A DNA stretch of 64,000 bases from an uncultured Psychroserpens sp. (GTDB taxonomy: Bacteria > Bacteroidota > Bacteroidia > Flavobacteriales > Flavobacteriaceae), in assembly GCF_947503375.1 (NCBI RefSeq), contig NZ_CANNDQ010000005.1:62001-126000 (forward strand). The letters run 5' to 3'. Numbering within the stretch: the first letter of the stretch is position 1; the number at the start of each line of letters is the position of its first letter. The notes beneath the pieces were generated by a model that saw only the letters and a list, made by a program, of their open reading frames with translations, searched no databases and was not told the DNA's origin. Positions 1-8,956 of the stretch are shown here, piece by piece. The translations under genes and the position numbers were made by a program.

Positions 1-190
1 AAAGAAGTGAAAGTCCGAATGTTTTTGTAGGCGATCTTTTTTTTAGATCTTCTTCAGTAAAGTTAAATTCTGTCATCCAAGCTTTTCCGAAGATTGGGCC
101 ATACCATATACCACCGATAAGAAATGATGAAATAGCGGCTATAATAACTGATAGCCAGTTGATGTTTTCAAGCGCTGCAATTAAATCCAT
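1..190 (-). CDS. DUF1761 family membrane protein (5' part only)
   Basis: The start codon is at 190 and reading runs leftward out of the window, so only the first 63 residues are visible. They begin MDLIAALENINWLSVIIAAI, continue with a hydrophobic membrane segment at about residues 12-30, and contain GGIWYGPIFGKAWM, which matches the N-terminus of DUF1761 proteins (small membrane proteins of unknown function with four predicted helices). The gene lies 65 bp downstream of the AraC-type regulator on the same strand, so the regulator and the membrane protein may be co-transcribed. The assignment rests on this motif alone. Confidence 0.7.
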   Translation of the reverse strand, partial: MDLIAALENINWLSVIIAAISSFLIGGIWYGPIFGKAWMTEFNFTEEDLKKRSPTKTFGLSLL

Positions 191-207
191 AGTTTGATTA
201 TTTTTAA

Positions 208-231
208 ATTGAAGTACAATACTACTTCAAT
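208..231. repeat. 9-bp inverted repeat between the AraC-type gene and the DUF1761 gene
   Basis: ATTGAAGTA (208-216) and TACTTCAAT (223-231) form a perfect inverted repeat around a 6-bp spacer. On the minus strand it lies just after the AraC-type gene and before the DUF1761 start. It could be an operator or a weak terminator. The stem is AT-rich and has no clean T-tract. Confidence 0.4.
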
Positions 232-255
232 AAAAAAACGTAGGATAGTAAAAAA

Positions 256-1086
256 TTAACCTTTTCTGTCTAAAGGAAAAAAGTTAGGCTCGTCGTTATG
301 AAAATCATGTTGAATAAATTTCTGTGGATTAAGCCCTGAAAAATGTTTAAACTCTTTGATAAAATGTGATTGATCAGCATATTCGCATTGATAAGCGACT
401 TGTGACCACTCAATTTTTTCTGACTTATAAATTTGTTGTAAAATTTCATTGAATCTTAAAATACGCTGATAATATTTAGGAGTGAGACCAACATATTTTT
501 TAAATTGATTAATTAAATGCTTTTGTGTTTTTGAGTAGTTGTCAATAATCTTTCCGTAATTAGATACAGATTCTACTTGTAGTTTTTTTATAACTTCTAA
601 TAATTCTTCTGGAGGTATTTTATTTGAATCATACCTCATGGTCAACCATTCTTCAGCACATTTGAATTTTTCAATTATTGATTGCTTATTTAATATAAAA
701 GCTCTTAGTTCAAGTATTTCTTTACCTAAGATGTTCTCGGCAGGAACTATGCTCTCGTTCAATTCGTGAATTGGAAAATGAAAAAAGGGATAAGGCCCAA
801 AAGGTTTAAACTGAATAACAAACATCTCAGAATTTTGATGTGCAGAGATCGAAATATGATTTTTATGCATCCCAGAGACCCAGACTTTACTATAACTCTC
901 ATTGGGTTCTAATGTTTTATTGTCATAGGTATAGCGTTCAAAACCGTCTAATTCAAAAATAATATAGAGATGACCTGTTGGAATTACTCGTTCTACTGAG
1001 TGATCTGGCATGAAATCTTTAAAATGAAATACAGATTCTACATAAGTACTTAGAGGAGGATTTAGAATGTGAGCTTTAAATTTCAT
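256..1086 (-). CDS. AraC family transcriptional regulator
   Basis: The 276-residue protein has a cupin-like sensing part (about residues 1-150, DUF6597-like) and a C-terminal AraC/XylS helix-turn-helix part at about 165-260. The second recognition region, WSQVAYQCEYADQSHFIKEF followed by KHFSGLNPQKF, is the classic AraC signature (A..cGYaDqSHFir.FK...G.sP..f). The effector is unknown. It is followed on the same strand by a DUF1761 membrane protein, a plausible target. Confidence 0.85.
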   Translation of the reverse strand: MKFKAHILNPPLSTYVESVFHFKDFMPDHSVERVIPTGHLYIIFELDGFERYTYDNKTLEPNESYSKVWVSGMHKNHISISAHQNSEMFVIQFKPFGPYPFFHFPIHELNESIVPAENILGKEILELRAFILNKQSIIEKFKCAEEWLTMRYDSNKIPPEELLEVIKKLQVESVSNYGKIIDNYSKTQKHLINQFKKYVGLTPKYYQRILRFNEILQQIYKSEKIEWSQVAYQCEYADQSHFIKEFKHFSGLNPQKFIQHDFHNDEPNFFPLDRKG

Positions 1087-1167
1087 GAAATTGTTTATTG
1101 GAGTTGATACCGTTGTTTATTAAATGAATATAAAAACAAGTATATGTTATCAAATTACGAACAAAAA

Positions 1168-1200
1168 TTAAAGCCTCAAAATATAATTTTGAGGCTTTAA
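1168..1200 (-). terminator. Intrinsic terminator after metK
   Basis: TTAAAGCCTCAAAAT and ATTTTGAGGCTTTAA form a 15-bp perfect hairpin with a 3-nt loop. A and T tracts flank the stem. It sits directly downstream of the metK stop on the minus strand and upstream of the AraC-type gene. Confidence 0.8.
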
Positions 1201-1219
1201 TTAATAAGTTTTCTAGGTG

Positions 1220-2473
1220 TTATATTCCAAAAGCAGCTTTAACTTTATCTACATAGTCTAATTTTTCCCAAGTAAATAATTCTACATCCATAGTAATAGG
1301 ATCACCATAAGGTTGATCAAAGGTTTTACTAATGGTTTCAGTTTCTCTTCCCATATGACCATAAGCTGCAGTTTCACTATACATAGGTTGACGTAATTTT
1401 AAACGCGATTCTATTGCTGCAGGACGCATATCAAAAATTTCAGTAATCTTATCTGCAATTTCACCATCTGTCAAGTTGAATGGACAAGTACCATAAGTGT
1501 CTACAAAAATTGAAGTGGGTTTAACCACACCAATGGCATAACTAACCTGAACTAAAATTTCATCACACACGCCAGCTGCTACCATATTTTTAGCAATATG
1601 CCTTGTGGCATAAGCTGCACTTCGGTCAACTTTACTAGGATCTTTACCAGAAAATGCGCCACCACCATGAGCTCCTTTTCCACCATAAGTATCAACTATG
1701 ATTTTTCGTCCAGTCAAACCTGTGTCTCCATGAGGGCCACCAATAACAAATTTTCCAGTAGGATTGATATGGTAAGTGATGTTGTCATTAAATAAGACTT
1801 GAATGTGTTCAGGCAAATTAGCAACAACTCTAGGAATCAGGATTTCTATGATATCTTTTCTAATTCGAGCAAGCATCTCGTCATCGCTTCCAAAGTCGTC
1901 ATGTTGAGTCGAAACTACAATAGCATCTATGCGTTGAGGTATATTATCGTCACTGTATTCTATAGTAACTTGACTTTTTGAATCAGGACGTAAATAAGTA
2001 ATCTCTTTGTTTTCACGTCTCAATTCGGCTAATTCTTTCAAAATTCTATGCGAGAGGTCTAGAGCCAATGGCATAAAATTGTCTGTTTCTCTAGTAGCAT
2101 AACCAAACATCATTCCTTGATCACCAGCACCTTGCTCTTCTTTATTGGCTCTGTCTACACCACGATTGATGTCTTCAGATTGTTCATGAATAGCAGAGAA
2201 TACACCACACGAATTTCCATCAAACATGTATTCGCTTTTAGTGTAGCCAATTTTATTTATGGTATCTCTTGCAATTTTCTGTACGTCTAAGTATGTGTTA
2301 GACTTTACTTCGCCAGCAAGTACAACTTGACCAGTGGTAACTAAAGTTTCACAAGCTACTTTTGAGTCACTATCAAATGCTAAAAAATTGTCTATTAGCG
2401 CATCACTAATTTGATCTGCTACTTTATCTGGATGACCTTCAGAGACACTTTCTGAAGTAAATAAATATGCCAT
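1220..2473 (-). CDS. metK: S-adenosylmethionine synthetase
   Basis: It makes S-adenosylmethionine from methionine and ATP in the cytoplasm. The 417-residue protein shows the N-terminal SEGHPDK motif (residues 11-17), the [15 protein letters not shown]-binding motif near residue 116, and the glycine-rich [16 protein letters not shown] loop. The length is longer than the E. coli enzyme (about 384) but typical for Bacteroidota. It is divergent from the SAM-riboswitch-controlled metY-metX-hom operon. It carries no visible riboswitch of its own, although its leader is about 130 nt and contains a short inverted repeat at 2492-2509 (ATATTTTC/GAAAATAT). Confidence 0.97.
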   Translation of the reverse strand: MAYLFTSESVSEGHPDKVADQISDALIDNFLAFDSDSKVACETLVTTGQVVLAGEVKSNTYLDVQKIARDTINKIGYTKSEYMFDGNSCGVFSAIHEQSEDINRGVDRANKEEQGAGDQGMMFGYATRETDNFMPLALDLSHRILKELAELRRENKEITYLRPDSKSQVTIEYSDDNIPQRIDAIVVSTQHDDFGSDDEMLARIRKDIIEILIPRVVANLPEHIQVLFNDNITYHINPTGKFVIGGPHGDTGLTGRKIIVDTYGGKGAHGGGAFSGKDPSKVDRSAAYATRHIAKNMVAAGVCDEILVQVSYAIGVVKPTSIFVDTYGTCPFNLTDGEIADKITEIFDMRPAAIESRLKLRQPMYSETAAYGHMGRETETISKTFDQPYGDPITMDVELFTWEKLDYVDKVKAAFGI

Positions 2474-2611
2474 AAATTACGTTCTATAATTATATTTTCT
2501 GGAAAATATTTGAGATTGCTTTGTCGCTATAGAAGTTGTAAACTAACTGCTTTTAGCATTTTTTTATGAGGTTGCAATCAGACAAATTTTTCCTCTAAAT
2601 TCAGTCCTTGG

Positions 2612-2619
2612 CAAAAGTA
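2612..2619 (-). promoter_or_regulatory. Bacteroidota -7 element upstream of metK
   Basis: On the minus strand the sequence reads TACTTTTG, a perfect match to the Bacteroidota sigma-A -7 consensus TAnnTTTG, about 140 bp before the metK start. No clear -33 TTG is visible at the expected spacing. Confidence 0.5.
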
Positions 2620-2666
2620 AAAAAATAAAAGAGAAAGTTAATTTAATTTAAATTTTTTATGAAATA

Positions 2667-2699
2667 TTTGGATTTTAAATTTTTCTGTTGCAATATTTG
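2667..2699 (+). promoter_or_regulatory. Candidate promoter of the metY operon
   Basis: TTTG (2667-2670), a 21-bp spacer, and AATATTTG (2692-2699) resemble the Bacteroidota promoter TTTG-N19-TAnnTTTG with one mismatch in the -7 element. Transcription would start near 2706, about 20 nt before the riboswitch aptamer. Confidence 0.4.
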
Positions 2700-2726
2700 T
2701 GTTCATAAAGTTCAAAAACTTACTGA

Positions 2727-2849
2727 AATGTTATCAAGAAAGGCGGAGGGAATAGACCCGAAGAAGCCTTAGCAACCCTTAAGCAATTAAGAAGGTGCTA
2801 AATTCTACTTGAAATGCAATTCATTTATTGCATTCGGATAGATAACTCA
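2727..2849 (+). promoter_or_regulatory. SAM-I (S-box) riboswitch
   Basis: The P1 helix is formed by GTTATC (2730-2735) and GATAAC (2841-2846). Between them are the conserved S-box landmarks: AAGGCGGAGGGA (kink-turn side), GACCCGAAGAAGCC, TTAGCAACC and AAGGTGCTAAATTCTAC. This is the class I SAM-sensing aptamer, which turns methionine genes off when SAM is abundant. It is followed at once by a terminator hairpin and then by metY, metX and hom. Confidence 0.95.
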
Positions 2850-2851
2850 GC

Positions 2852-2887
2852 GTAAATACTCATCTGTATTTACCTTTTTCTTTTTAA
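2852..2887 (+). terminator. Riboswitch expression-platform terminator
   Basis: GTAAATAC (2852-2859) and GTATTTAC (2866-2873) form an 8-bp hairpin followed by a T-rich run (CTTTTTCTTTTT). It starts 5 nt after the riboswitch P1 helix, so SAM binding would permit this terminator to form and stop transcription before metY. Confidence 0.8.
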
Positions 2888-2967
2888 CATTTTTCTAATA
2901 AGTACGCTTCAAACGGAGCTTATTTGACTTTTGATTTAATTAGTTATTAACTCAAAAACTTAGAAAA

Positions 2968-4260
2968 ATGAGTACACAAAAATTCGCAACAAAAGCGTTG
3001 CATGCAGGTCATGATGTAAATCAAAATGGAGGCACTAGAGCAGTACCAATTTATCAATCTACAGCTTATGTTTTTAATGATGCTGATCATGCAGCTAATC
3101 TTTTTGCCTTAGCTGAAACAGGTCATATTTACACAAGAATCAACAATCCTACTAATGGTATTCTTGAAGAACGTTTATCAGCACTAGAAGGTGGAATAGC
3201 AGCAGTAGTAACGGCTTCAGGAACCGCAGCTATTTCAACAACCCTTTTAACTCTTTTAAAAGCCGGTGATCATATTGTGGCTTCTAACAGTTTGTATGGA
3301 GGTACTTATAATTTGTTAAGTGTGACACTACCTAGACATGGTGTTACTACAACATTTGTCGATCCTTCAGATCCTGAAAATTTTGAAAAAGCAGCTCAAG
3401 AAAACACACGTACTTTTTTTATTGAATCTCTTGGAAATCCTAAATTAGATATTTTAGATATTGAAGCTATATCGAAACATGCTAAGACCTATAAAGTGCC
3501 TTTAATTGTTGATAATACAGTAGCTACACCATACTTGTTAAACCCAATAAGTTATGGAGCTAATATCGTTATTCATTCACTAACAAAATATATTAATGGC
3601 AATGGTACAGCTTTAGGAGGTGTTATCATTGATGCTGGTACGTTTGATTGGACCAATGGAAAATTCCCAGAATTCACTGAGCCTTCAGCAGGTTATCATG
3701 GTTTAGTTTACAGTGATGCTTTAGAAGCTGCTGCATTTATTGCTAAGGTAAGAATTGAAGGTTTACGAGATTATGGTGGTGCTTTGAGCCCATTTAATGC
3801 ATTTCAAATCATTCAAGGCTTAGAAACTTTAGAACTTAGAATAAAGAAACATAGTGAGAATGCTCTAGAATTAGCCAAATGGTTACAAGAACAACCTGAA
3901 GTCAACTGGGTGAATTATCCAGGATTAGAAACCAGTCCATACAAACATTTAGCAAAAAAATATCTATCTGAAGGACAAAGTGGTATTGTAACATTTGGAG
4001 TTAAAGGTGGCTATGAATCGGCTAAGAAGATAGCAGATACAACAAAACTATTCTCTCTACTTGCTAATATTGGTGATACAAAATCTTTAATCATTCACCC
4101 AGCAAGTACAACACATCAACAATTAAGTGATGAAGCCCAAGAGAGTACTGGAGTTACTAAAGATTTAATTCGATTATCTGTTGGAATTGAAAATATTGAT
4201 GATTTAAAGGAAGATTTAAAAAGCGCGTTTGAAGTGATTAAAAAAACAGTATTAGCTTAA
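2968..4260 (+). CDS. metY: O-acetylhomoserine aminocarboxypropyltransferase (O-acetylhomoserine sulfhydrylase)
   Basis: It condenses O-acetylhomoserine with sulfide to homocysteine, using PLP. The protein has 430 residues, the usual MetY length and longer than the about 380 of MetB/MetC. It shows the Cys/Met-metabolism fold I landmarks: YTRINNPTN (55-63), ASGTAA (83-88), SLYGGTYNL (108-116) and the PLP lysine in HSLTKYINGNGT (Lys207). It is the first gene of a riboswitch-controlled operon with metX and hom, which together take aspartate semialdehyde to homocysteine. Confidence 0.93.
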   Translation: MSTQKFATKALHAGHDVNQNGGTRAVPIYQSTAYVFNDADHAANLFALAETGHIYTRINNPTNGILEERLSALEGGIAAVVTASGTAAISTTLLTLLKAGDHIVASNSLYGGTYNLLSVTLPRHGVTTTFVDPSDPENFEKAAQENTRTFFIESLGNPKLDILDIEAISKHAKTYKVPLIVDNTVATPYLLNPISYGANIVIHSLTKYINGNGTALGGVIIDAGTFDWTNGKFPEFTEPSAGYHGLVYSDALEAAAFIAKVRIEGLRDYGGALSPFNAFQIIQGLETLELRIKKHSENALELAKWLQEQPEVNWVNYPGLETSPYKHLAKKYLSEGQSGIVTFGVKGGYESAKKIADTTKLFSLLANIGDTKSLIIHPASTTHQQLSDEAQESTGVTKDLIRLSVGIENIDDLKEDLKSAFEVIKKTVLA

Positions 4261-4282
4261 CCATCTTAGTTAGTGTTTAAAA

Positions 4283-4320
4283 ACAGATGCTGTACATCAA
4301 TTATAACGTATAGCATCTGT
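4283..4320 (+). repeat. Long hairpin between metY and metX
   Basis: ACAGATGCTGTAC (4283-4295) pairs with GTATAGCATCTGT (4308-4320) over 13 bp with one G-U pair. There is no T-tract after it, so it is not a standard terminator. It may stabilise the metY message or tune metX expression. It overlaps a possible GTG start of metX at 4319. Confidence 0.6.
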
Positions 4321-4339
4321 GACTAAAAAATCTATTACT

Positions 4340-5359
4340 ATGTCATCTTTAAAGTACATTTCAATCTCAGATTTCAGAGTTCATTCTAGAAAGGTTCAAG
4401 ATATCCAATTGTCATATCAACTCTTTGGAAAACCTTTACATACCGCTCCAATTGTATTGGTAAATCATGCACTAACAGGTAATTCTAATGTATGTGGTAC
4501 AGACGGTTGGTGGACTGATTTAATTGGTCATGATAGATGCATTGATACCAACCTGTTCACCGTTTTGGCATTTAATATTCCTGGTAACGGTTTTGATTCG
4601 ATTGAAGCACATTGCATAGAGAATTATAAAGATTTTACAGCTAGAACCATTGCAGAAATCTTTAGTGAAGGTTTTAAAGCGTTGAAAATCAATAAGATTT
4701 TTGCTGTCATAGGTGGTTCGGTAGGTGGTGGGATTGCTTGGGAGTTGGCTGCTTTGCTACCTAATTTCATTCAACACCTAATTCCTATTGCAACCGATTG
4801 GAAATCTACCGATTGGATCATAGCCAACTGTCACATTCAAGATGCGATCTTAAATCATTCAAAAACACCATTAACAGATGCCAGAATGCATGCTATGACC
4901 TTATATAGAACGCCAGAATCATTAACCAACAAGTTTCAGCGTAGTGAAAAAACCAAGATGCAATTCAATGTGGAAAGTTGGCTGGATCACCATGGAAAAA
5001 CATTGAAGGCTAGATTTAATCTTTCAGCATATAAGTTAATGAATCAAATTTTAAAAACAATTGACATTACAAAGCATCGCAGCACATTCAATGAGGTTGT
5101 GAGTAGCATCAAGTCGAACATTCATATTGTAACTATTTCTAGTGATTTATTTTTTAAAACCGAAGAAAACTGGAACACCTATGTTGAAGCAAAACTAGTT
5201 AAGGAAAATGTTAACATCTCTGAAATTAAATCCATTCACGGTCATGATGCTTTTTTAATCGAATATGAACAACTCAAACAGATTTTGAGGCCAATTTTTA
5301 AAATCAATACATCAATTACAAATGAAAACAATACATATCATCATATTCGGAATTGGTAA
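4340..5359 (+). CDS. metX: Homoserine O-acetyltransferase-like alpha/beta hydrolase
   Basis: It likely acetylates homoserine for MetY. The alpha/beta-hydrolase fold shows VNHALTGNS (41-49) as the oxyanion region, the nucleophile elbow GGSVGGG (Ser127), a late Asp in SSDLFF and the catalytic His in HGHDAFL near residue 305. I chose the ATG at 4340. A GTG at 4319 in the same frame lies in the arm of a strong hairpin and adds seven unconserved residues. At about 340 residues it is near the normal MetX length. The 3' end overlaps hom by 38 bp, which implies translational coupling. The motif is GGSVGGG rather than the GGSMGG of classical MetX. Confidence 0.85.
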   Translation: MSSLKYISISDFRVHSRKVQDIQLSYQLFGKPLHTAPIVLVNHALTGNSNVCGTDGWWTDLIGHDRCIDTNLFTVLAFNIPGNGFDSIEAHCIENYKDFTARTIAEIFSEGFKALKINKIFAVIGGSVGGGIAWELAALLPNFIQHLIPIATDWKSTDWIIANCHIQDAILNHSKTPLTDARMHAMTLYRTPESLTNKFQRSEKTKMQFNVESWLDHHGKTLKARFNLSAYKLMNQILKTIDITKHRSTFNEVVSSIKSNIHIVTISSDLFFKTEENWNTYVEAKLVKENVNISEIKSIHGHDAFLIEYEQLKQILRPIFKINTSITNENNTYHHIRNW

Positions 5360-6395
5360 AGTTGGAAGTACACTTATCAATCAAATCAATCAATCTAGAA
5401 ATAGGTTAAAACAACATCAAGGGATAAGCTTGAAAATACCTGTAATAGCCAATTCTAGACTGGTTTTTTTTAGAGATGAAACTGTTTCCAATTCTTGGGA
5501 GACAGATTTTGAAGCGTTCTCAGTTCCTTACAAAATTGAAGACGTTATCAATTACGTGAAGACCAAGAATTATGAAAACTTAGTGGTAGTTGATACTACA
5601 GCAAGTCAAGATTTTGTTAAAAACTATTTACCGTTGATCCAAAGTGGATTTCATCTGGTTTCAGCTAATAAAATTGCCAATACATTACATTTTGATTTTT
5701 ATAAAAACTTGCGTCAAAACTTAACGAAATATAATAAGCATTTTCATTATGAAACTAACGTTGGAGCAGGTTTGCCAGTCATTGAGATCGTGAATAATTT
5801 GCTTAATTCTGGAGACAAAATATACAAGATCAGAGGTGTGTTTTCAGGCTCTATGAGTTATATCTTTAATACGTTTTCAAACACTGATGAATTGTTTTCT
5901 AAAGTGCTCTCTAAGGCTTCTAGCTTAGGATTTACTGAGCCAGATGCTAGAGAAGATCTTTCAGGAGCTGATGTTGCCAGAAAGCTACTCATTTTAGGAA
6001 GAGAACTAGGTTTGACTTCTGAATTAGATCAAGTTAAAATAGAGTCTCTATTGCCTAAACAACTTAATGGTAAAACAACATTACATCAATTTAATTCTAG
6101 AGTTAAAGAATTGGACCAACCTTTTTTGAAATTGAAATCAAGCTTACCTGACAATAAAGTATTGCGTTATGTTGGAGAGCTTGATGTATTAACTGAGGTT
6201 CTAGAGGTGAAACTTATTTCTGAAGAACGACAATCGGTTTTAGGACAACTCAAAGGCTCAGATTCAGTTTTTGAGATCTACACCGAAGCTTATGCAGAAT
6301 CTCCTTTGGTGATTCAAGGCGCAGGAGCAGGATTAGTTGTAACAGCAAGAGGCTTGTTGTCTGATATCATTAAATTATCTAATAAGCTGTGCTAA
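5322..6395 (+). CDS. hom: Homoserine dehydrogenase
   Basis: It reduces aspartate semialdehyde to homoserine. The N-terminal Rossmann motif FGIGKVGSTL lies at residues 9-18, followed by SANKIANTL, ETNVGAGLPVI and GVFSGSMSYIFNTFS, and DPDAREDLSG-type residues (EPDAREDLSGADVARK) that carry the catalytic lysine/aspartate set. It is 357 residues long, so it is a stand-alone enzyme without a C-terminal ACT domain or a fused aspartokinase. The start overlaps the metX end. Placed in the SAM-regulated operon, it is probably the methionine-dedicated copy; a ThrA-type fusion may exist elsewhere. Confidence 0.92.
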   Translation: MKTIHIIIFGIGKVGSTLINQINQSRNRLKQHQGISLKIPVIANSRLVFFRDETVSNSWETDFEAFSVPYKIEDVINYVKTKNYENLVVVDTTASQDFVKNYLPLIQSGFHLVSANKIANTLHFDFYKNLRQNLTKYNKHFHYETNVGAGLPVIEIVNNLLNSGDKIYKIRGVFSGSMSYIFNTFSNTDELFSKVLSKASSLGFTEPDAREDLSGADVARKLLILGRELGLTSELDQVKIESLLPKQLNGKTTLHQFNSRVKELDQPFLKLKSSLPDNKVLRYVGELDVLTEVLEVKLISEERQSVLGQLKGSDSVFEIYTEAYAESPLVIQGAGAGLVVTARGLLSDIIKLSNKLC

Positions 6396-6517
6396 TTTTC
6401 ACGTGTTTGTGTTTGTATTCTGTTATTAGTCAACGCTTAAGGGTTTTGTGGTAAATAACGGTCTTAATTGTGAATTTAAAAAAGACAAATCTACTTCTAA
6501 AATAGGTTTAGAAACCT

Positions 6518-6525
6518 TACTTTTG
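6518..6525 (+). promoter_or_regulatory. Bacteroidota -7 element
   Basis: TACTTTTG fits TAnnTTTG exactly, 28 bp before the ATG of the aminotransferase at 6554. A matching -33 element is not obvious. Confidence 0.5.
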
Positions 6526-6553
6526 CAGCACGAAAACGTTATAGTAGATAGGT

Positions 6554-7813
6554 ATGAAAACATCAAAATTGTCTGAAGGTTTAAAAGGATCGGAAATCAT
6601 AAAAATTGCAGGAGAGGTCAATGCTCTTAAAGCTAAAGGCGAAATCATATATAATCAAACTATCGGTGATTTTGATTCTAGTATTTTTCCAATTCCGAAA
6701 GAACTTAAGCAAGCGATTGTATCAGCTTATCATAATGATCATACCAATTATCCTACAGCAAATGGTATGGAAGTGCTTCGAGAAACGGTTTCAGATTATT
6801 TAGACAAAAACTTAGGTTTAGTGTATTCTAAAGATGAGATTTTAATTTCAGGAGGCGCTAGACCATTAATATATGCCATTTACCAAACAGTTTTAGACGT
6901 AGAAGATACAGTACTCTATCCGGTACCTTCGTGGAATAACGATGCCTACACTTACTTAGCAAGAAATAAAGGCGTAATAGTTGAAACGCTACCAGAGCAT
7001 AAGTTTATGCCAACAGCTGAAGATTTAAAACCACATCTTGAAAATGTTAATTTAATTGCACTGTGTTCCCCTTTAAATCCAACAGGGACTACATTTGATA
7101 AAGTAACTCTAACAGAAATTTCACAGTTAGTAGTCGCCGAAAATAAGCGTAGAGCAGAGTTAGGTATCAAACCATTATACGTATTATACGATCAAATCTA
7201 TTGGCAATTAACTTATGGCACTACTGTGCATTATAATCCAGTTGAATTAGTGCCTGAAATGCGTGACTATACTATTTTTGTAGATGGTATCTCTAAGGCT
7301 TTTGCAGCCACTGGTGTTCGTGTAGGTTGGGCATTTGGTCCTAGCCATGTCATTAATAAAATGAAAGCCATGTTAAGCCATATTGGTGCTTGGTCGCCAA
7401 AGGCAGAACAAATGGCTACAGCTGCTTATTTGCAACAGACACAAGCGGTTTCTAACTATTTAGAGCAAATCAAAAGTGCACTCAATAATCGATTGAACAC
7501 GTTTTATAAAGGATTCAAATTATTAAAAAAAGAGGGATTCTCAGTAGACGCTATAGAACCTCAAGCAGCACTATATTTAACGGTACAATTTGACCTAGTT
7601 GGAAAAACAACAGCCAACGGACACAAGTTAAACTCCATTGAAGAAGTGACGAGCTATTTGTTAAGCCAAGCAAAATTAGCCATAGTGCCATTTTATGCGT
7701 TTGGAACATCAAGAACGTCCAACTGGTTTAGATTATCTGTCGGAACTTCAAAACAAGAAGACATAGTCACCGTATTTAAATTGTTAAAGACCGCTCTTAA
7801 AGAATTATCATAA
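6554..7813 (+). CDS. Pyridoxal-phosphate aminotransferase, class I/II
   Basis: The 419-residue fold-type I aminotransferase shows YPTANGMEVLRE, ISGGARP, the substrate-site SPLNPTG (about 172-178), YDQIYW (PLP-ring Asp) and the Schiff-base lysine in DGISKAFAATG (Lys248), then the WFRLSVG arginine near the C-terminus. Family members act on aspartate or aromatic amino acids; the exact substrate cannot be read from sequence. It is separated from hom by 158 bp with its own -7 element, so it is probably an independent unit. Confidence 0.85.
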   Translation: MKTSKLSEGLKGSEIIKIAGEVNALKAKGEIIYNQTIGDFDSSIFPIPKELKQAIVSAYHNDHTNYPTANGMEVLRETVSDYLDKNLGLVYSKDEILISGGARPLIYAIYQTVLDVEDTVLYPVPSWNNDAYTYLARNKGVIVETLPEHKFMPTAEDLKPHLENVNLIALCSPLNPTGTTFDKVTLTEISQLVVAENKRRAELGIKPLYVLYDQIYWQLTYGTTVHYNPVELVPEMRDYTIFVDGISKAFAATGVRVGWAFGPSHVINKMKAMLSHIGAWSPKAEQMATAAYLQQTQAVSNYLEQIKSALNNRLNTFYKGFKLLKKEGFSVDAIEPQAALYLTVQFDLVGKTTANGHKLNSIEEVTSYLLSQAKLAIVPFYAFGTSRTSNWFRLSVGTSKQEDIVTVFKLLKTALKELS

Positions 7814-7834
7814 CTGTTATTTCAATTATTCTGT

Positions 7835-7842
7835 TACTTTTG
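7835..7842 (+). promoter_or_regulatory. Bacteroidota -7 element
   Basis: TACTTTTG, a perfect TAnnTTTG, lies 16 bp before the ATG of the PagL-like gene, implying a very short leader. Confidence 0.5.
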
Positions 7843-7858
7843 TTTCAGAATAAAACCA

Positions 7859-8956
7859 ATGAAACTTTACCTCGCTATTCTTTTATCATTATGCTATGGT
7901 ATCTTGTTTTCTCAAGATGAAGCGGTCAACAGGTTTACCTTAGATGTAAATTTGTTCTATGGCACTATTTTAGAGCATAATTCAGATATTTCTCATCTCA
8001 TCACAGATCATCCAACAGGATTGATTTTAAGTTATAATAGAAAAACGTACGGTTTTAAAGACTGGGAAAGTAGATATAACTATCCTGATTGGGGATTTTC
8101 ATTCATATATCAAGATATGAAAAACTATAATCTAGGAGAGAATTACAGCGTATATGCACACTATAATTTTTATTTTTTTAAACGTCACTTAAATTTAAGA
8201 GTGGGTCAAGGTATTGCATACACTACCAAACCTTACGATAAGGAAACTAATTTTGCTAATAATGCTTATGGATCTGACCTGTTGAGTACTACCTATATGA
8301 TGCTCAATTATAAAAAAGAGAACATCGTTAAAGGTTTTGGTCTGCAAGCCGGAATTTCAGTGATTCATTATTCTAATGCAAATATAAAAGCACCAAATAC
8401 ATCAACAAATACTTTAGCATTTAATATTGGGGCTAATTATTTACTAGATTATGAAAATGAGCCTGAGTACATCCAATCTACAGAAGAGAAGAAGTTTAAA
8501 GAAAAGATTAAATACAATATTGCATTTAGAACAGGTGTTAATGAAAGTGATATTATTGGCGTTGGTCAATTTCCATTTTATATAGTCTCAGCTTATGCAG
8601 ATAAACGATTGAATAGAAAAAGCGCCATACAATTAGGAACAGATGTCTTCTTTTCTAAGTTTTTAGAAGAATTGATCTATTTTTATTCTGTTGCTTTTCC
8701 TGAGCTTGATGTAAGCGGAGATGAAGACTGGAAACGTGTTGGTGTTTTTGTAGGACATGAGTTGTTTATCAACAAAATGTCTATCATTACTCAGTTAGGC
8801 TATTATGTATATTATCCTTACGATTTTGAAGGGCAAGTATATAATAGAATAGGGCTAAAGCGTTATTTCGGAGATAAGCTTTTTGGAGCAATAACCTTAA
8901 AATCTCATGGCGCTAAAGCTGAAGCTGTAGAATTTGGGATAGGCGTTAGATTATGA
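7859..8956 (+). CDS. PagL-like outer-membrane protein (acyloxyacyl hydrolase family)
   Basis: A signal peptide (residues 1-18, ending LFSQ) precedes alternating aromatic strands typical of an outer-membrane barrel. HYSNANIKAPN (170-180) matches the PagL lipid A 3-O-deacylase motif with catalytic His (His170) and Ser (Ser172). By alignment to the Pseudomonas PagL motif, the position of the catalytic Glu (14 residues after the His) is Asn184. At 365 residues it is about twice the size of PagL, so it carries an extra barrel-like C-terminal half from about residue 210. The stop overlaps the next gene by 4 bp. Lipid A deacylation is a family inference, not shown. Confidence 0.75.
   Translation: MKLYLAILLSLCYGILFSQDEAVNRFTLDVNLFYGTILEHNSDISHLITDHPTGLILSYNRKTYGFKDWESRYNYPDWGFSFIYQDMKNYNLGENYSVYAHYNFYFFKRHLNLRVGQGIAYTTKPYDKETNFANNAYGSDLLSTTYMMLNYKKENIVKGFGLQAGISVIHYSNANIKAPNTSTNTLAFNIGANYLLDYENEPEYIQSTEEKKFKEKIKYNIAFRTGVNESDIIGVGQFPFYIVSAYADKRLNRKSAIQLGTDVFFSKFLEELIYFYSVAFPELDVSGDEDWKRVGVFVGHELFINKMSIITQLGYYVYYPYDFEGQVYNRIGLKRYFGDKLFGAITLKSHGAKAEAVEFGIGVRL

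Noticed and set aside
1598..1981. Two short plus-strand frames inside metK
   Set aside because: They are antisense shadows of a strongly conserved gene without start context or homology.
2492..2509. ATATTTTC/GAAAATAT inverted repeat in the metK leader
   Set aside because: Only AT-rich pairs with almost no loop; not enough to call an operator or riboswitch, and metK shows no S-box landmarks.
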